Shown in pieces: positions 14,727 through 16,036 of a stretch of DNA of 16,036 nt. Origin of the DNA: a bacterium (GTDB taxonomy: Bacteria; Fidelibacterota; Marinisomatia; Marinisomatales; Marinisomataceae). How positions within the stretch are numbered: the stretch's first letter is position 1; every line of letters begins with the position of its first letter. Both the position numbers and the translations under genes were made by a program. The notes under the pieces are model-generated. The model ran no database searches and was not told the DNA's origin. It worked only from the letters and a program-made list of their open reading frames with translations. The stretch spans positions 1-16,036 of the forward strand of contig JALRJJ010000115.1 in assembly GCA_023255095.1 (NCBI GenBank), in the 5' to 3' direction.

Positions 14727-16036
14727 ATGATACAAAACCACATTAATACATTTATTAGAAATTATTTAATTGAAAAAAAAATTGATTTTGAAGACTGGTC
14801 TATAAGCTCAAATTCCAACAAAGAATTTGGTGAATTTTCTTCAAACCTAGCGCTTAAACTGGCAAAACGTCTTAAAAAATCGCCTATTGAAATTGCTCAA
14901 AATATTGTAAAAGAAAATGAAGCTGTTTCTGAAATTTTTACGTTAAGCGCTTCGGCTCCTGGATTCATAAATTTTCATATCTCGAATAAATATTACTATA
15001 CCGTTTTAAAAAAAATTCTTCAAGAAGATGAAAATTTTGGCAAAAAAAGAACTCAACGCAAAAAAGCCAATGTTGAATTTGTTAGCTCAAATCCAACTGG
15101 ACCATTGACCGTGGGCCATGGAAGACAGGCAATATTAGGGGATATCATTGCAAATATTTTAACGTGGGACGGGTATACTGTTACAAGAGAGTACTACTAT
15201 AATGATGCTGGAAAACAAATGCGTGTTTTGGCAGAATCTTGTTACGCTAAATATGCCGCTCTTTGTGGAGTCAAGGTTCCCTTCCCTGAAAACGGATATG
15301 TTGGGTTGTATATAGAGGAAATTGCTCAGAAAATTCTTGATCTTAAGGGTTCTGGCTTAAAATCGGACGATAAAATATTTCGAGATTTTACAGAAAAAGA
15401 AATTTTTACAGATATTCAAAACACGCTCAATCGCATTGGTATCAAATTTGATGTTTTCACAAAAGAGGGTCAATTCTATCGCAATGGTTCCATTGATAAT
15501 ATTTTGAATTTTTTTAAAGATAACAACCTGTCATATGTTAAAGATGGGGCTGTCTGGTTTAAAACATCTGATTATGGAAAAGACGAAGATAAAGTGTTAG
15601 TAAAAAGTACCGGGGAACCTACTTATCGCTTGCCAGACATAGCTTATCACGCTGATAAAGTAGACCGTGGTTTCGATTTAATAGTAGATGTTTTTGGGGC
15701 GGATCACATTGATACATATCCAGATGTATTGCTTGGCCTCCAATGTTTAAACAAAAAAACCGAACATATAAAAGTGATAATTCATCAGTTTGTTACGCTT
15801 AAAAAAGCAGGAGAAATAGTAAAAATGTCTACTCGAAAAGCAAACTTTGTTACGCTTGATGAGTTGGTTGACGATTTAAGTCCGGACATTATTCGATATT
15901 TTTTTATAATGCGTGGGGCTAATTCTCACTTAGATTTTGATTTAGATTTAGCAAAAGATGAGTCAGAAAAAAATCCAGCATACTATCTTCAATATGCATA
16001 TGCACGAATTTCAAATCTTCTAACAAGATATAATAA
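14727..16036 (+). CDS. argS: Arginine--tRNA ligase, 3' end beyond the window
   Basis: Class I synthetase charging tRNA-Arg. The frame is open from ATG 14727 to the window end (436 complete codons of an expected 550-590). Seen in order: the N-terminal Add-1 domain (MIQNHINTFIRNYL, then FGEFSSNLALKLAK and APGFINFHI), the HIGH-like signature SSNPTGPLTVGHG (120-132, His131), REYYYNDAGKQM, STGEPTYRLPDIAYH in the catalytic core, FGADHIDTYP, HQFVTLKK and the KMSK-like loop KMSTRKANF (366-374), followed by IRYFFIMRGANSHLDFDLDLA. All catalytic motifs are intact. What is missing is the rest of the C-terminal anticodon-binding domain, by truncation at the edge and not by mutation. One base separates it from rsfS, so it belongs to the mnmA operon. 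Confidence 0.96.
   Translation, partial: MIQNHINTFIRNYLIEKKIDFEDWSISSNSNKEFGEFSSNLALKLAKRLKKSPIEIAQNIVKENEAVSEIFTLSASAPGFINFHISNKYYYTVLKKILQEDENFGKKRTQRKKANVEFVSSNPTGPLTVGHGRQAILGDIIANILTWDGYTVTREYYYNDAGKQMRVLAESCYAKYAALCGVKVPFPENGYVGLYIEEIAQKILDLKGSGLKSDDKIFRDFTEKEIFTDIQNTLNRIGIKFDVFTKEGQFYRNGSIDNILNFFKDNNLSYVKDGAVWFKTSDYGKDEDKVLVKSTGEPTYRLPDIAYHADKVDRGFDLIVDVFGADHIDTYPDVLLGLQCLNKKTEHIKVIIHQFVTLKKAGEIVKMSTRKANFVTLDELVDDLSPDIIRYFFIMRGANSHLDFDLDLAKDESEKNPAYYLQYAYARISNLLTRYN

Noticed and set aside
1..16036. tRNA genes, rRNA, CRISPR arrays, insertion sequences, integrases or attachment sites
   Set aside because: I looked for cloverleaf-like ends, regularly spaced repeats, transposase or integrase motifs and long direct repeats, and saw none that could be supported.

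Overview
The window is AT-rich, gene-dense bacterial DNA from a Gram-negative organism: it has a TonB-dependent outer-membrane receptor, two predicted lipoproteins and a c-type cytochrome maturation protein. The gene set and protein style (a receptor with a SusC-like N-terminal carboxypeptidase-regulatory domain, a dimeric alpha2-type glycyl-tRNA synthetase, a stand-alone LytR_C protein next to rsfS, and A/T-rich upstream regions often lacking a clear Shine-Dalgarno) suggest a marine member of the FCB group, with Marinimicrobia (SAR406) as my best guess. That taxonomic call is inference from protein resemblance, not a database result.

Left edge (1-785): a short leftward partial frame, then the 5' part of a dsbD gene of Campylobacterota type (signal peptide, DsbD N-terminal domain with its Cys pair, and the first transmembrane segment with the TPC motif). 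At about 774-785 the reading frame passes without interruption into the C-terminal part of DNA topoisomerase I (four KYGPY-type repeats), which ends at 1715. The resulting 506-codon frame is neither a complete DsbD nor a complete TopA. The switch falls on a stretch encoding Ser-Ser-Ile-Ile that fits both families. The simplest reading is an amplification or assembly chimera, so everything left of about 785 probably does not belong to the genome that carries the rest.

1708-4263: topA 3' end, ccmH (start overlapping topA), glycyl-tRNA synthetase and a seven-TM Bax-inhibitor-1/YccA-family protein, all rightward and closely packed. 4264-4408 is a regulatory gap with a TTGACA promoter candidate and a palindrome. 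It is followed by a 930-residue TonB-dependent receptor (4409-7201) closed by a strong intrinsic terminator.

7271-10007: two predicted lipoprotein genes in translational overlap, a gamma-glutamyltranspeptidase and a protein related to N-formylglutamate amidohydrolases whose active-site-like motif is altered. They converge, 10 bp apart, on a leftward pair: a PfkB-family carbohydrate/nucleoside kinase followed by a secreted TPR protein (12059-10018).

12117-16036: a rightward string with junctions of -4, -8, -1 and +1 nt: mnmA (tRNA 2-thiouridylase), a GlmU-like uridylyltransferase lacking the acetyltransferase domain, a membrane-anchored LytR_C protein, rsfS (ribosome silencing factor) and argS (cut by the window end). 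It links translation and tRNA functions with cell-wall precursor synthesis and is almost certainly one operon. I found no tRNA, rRNA, CRISPR array or insertion sequence, and no previously undescribed defence or mobile system. The most notable points are the dsbD/topA junction, the divergent amidohydrolase-like lipoprotein and the single-domain GlmU.
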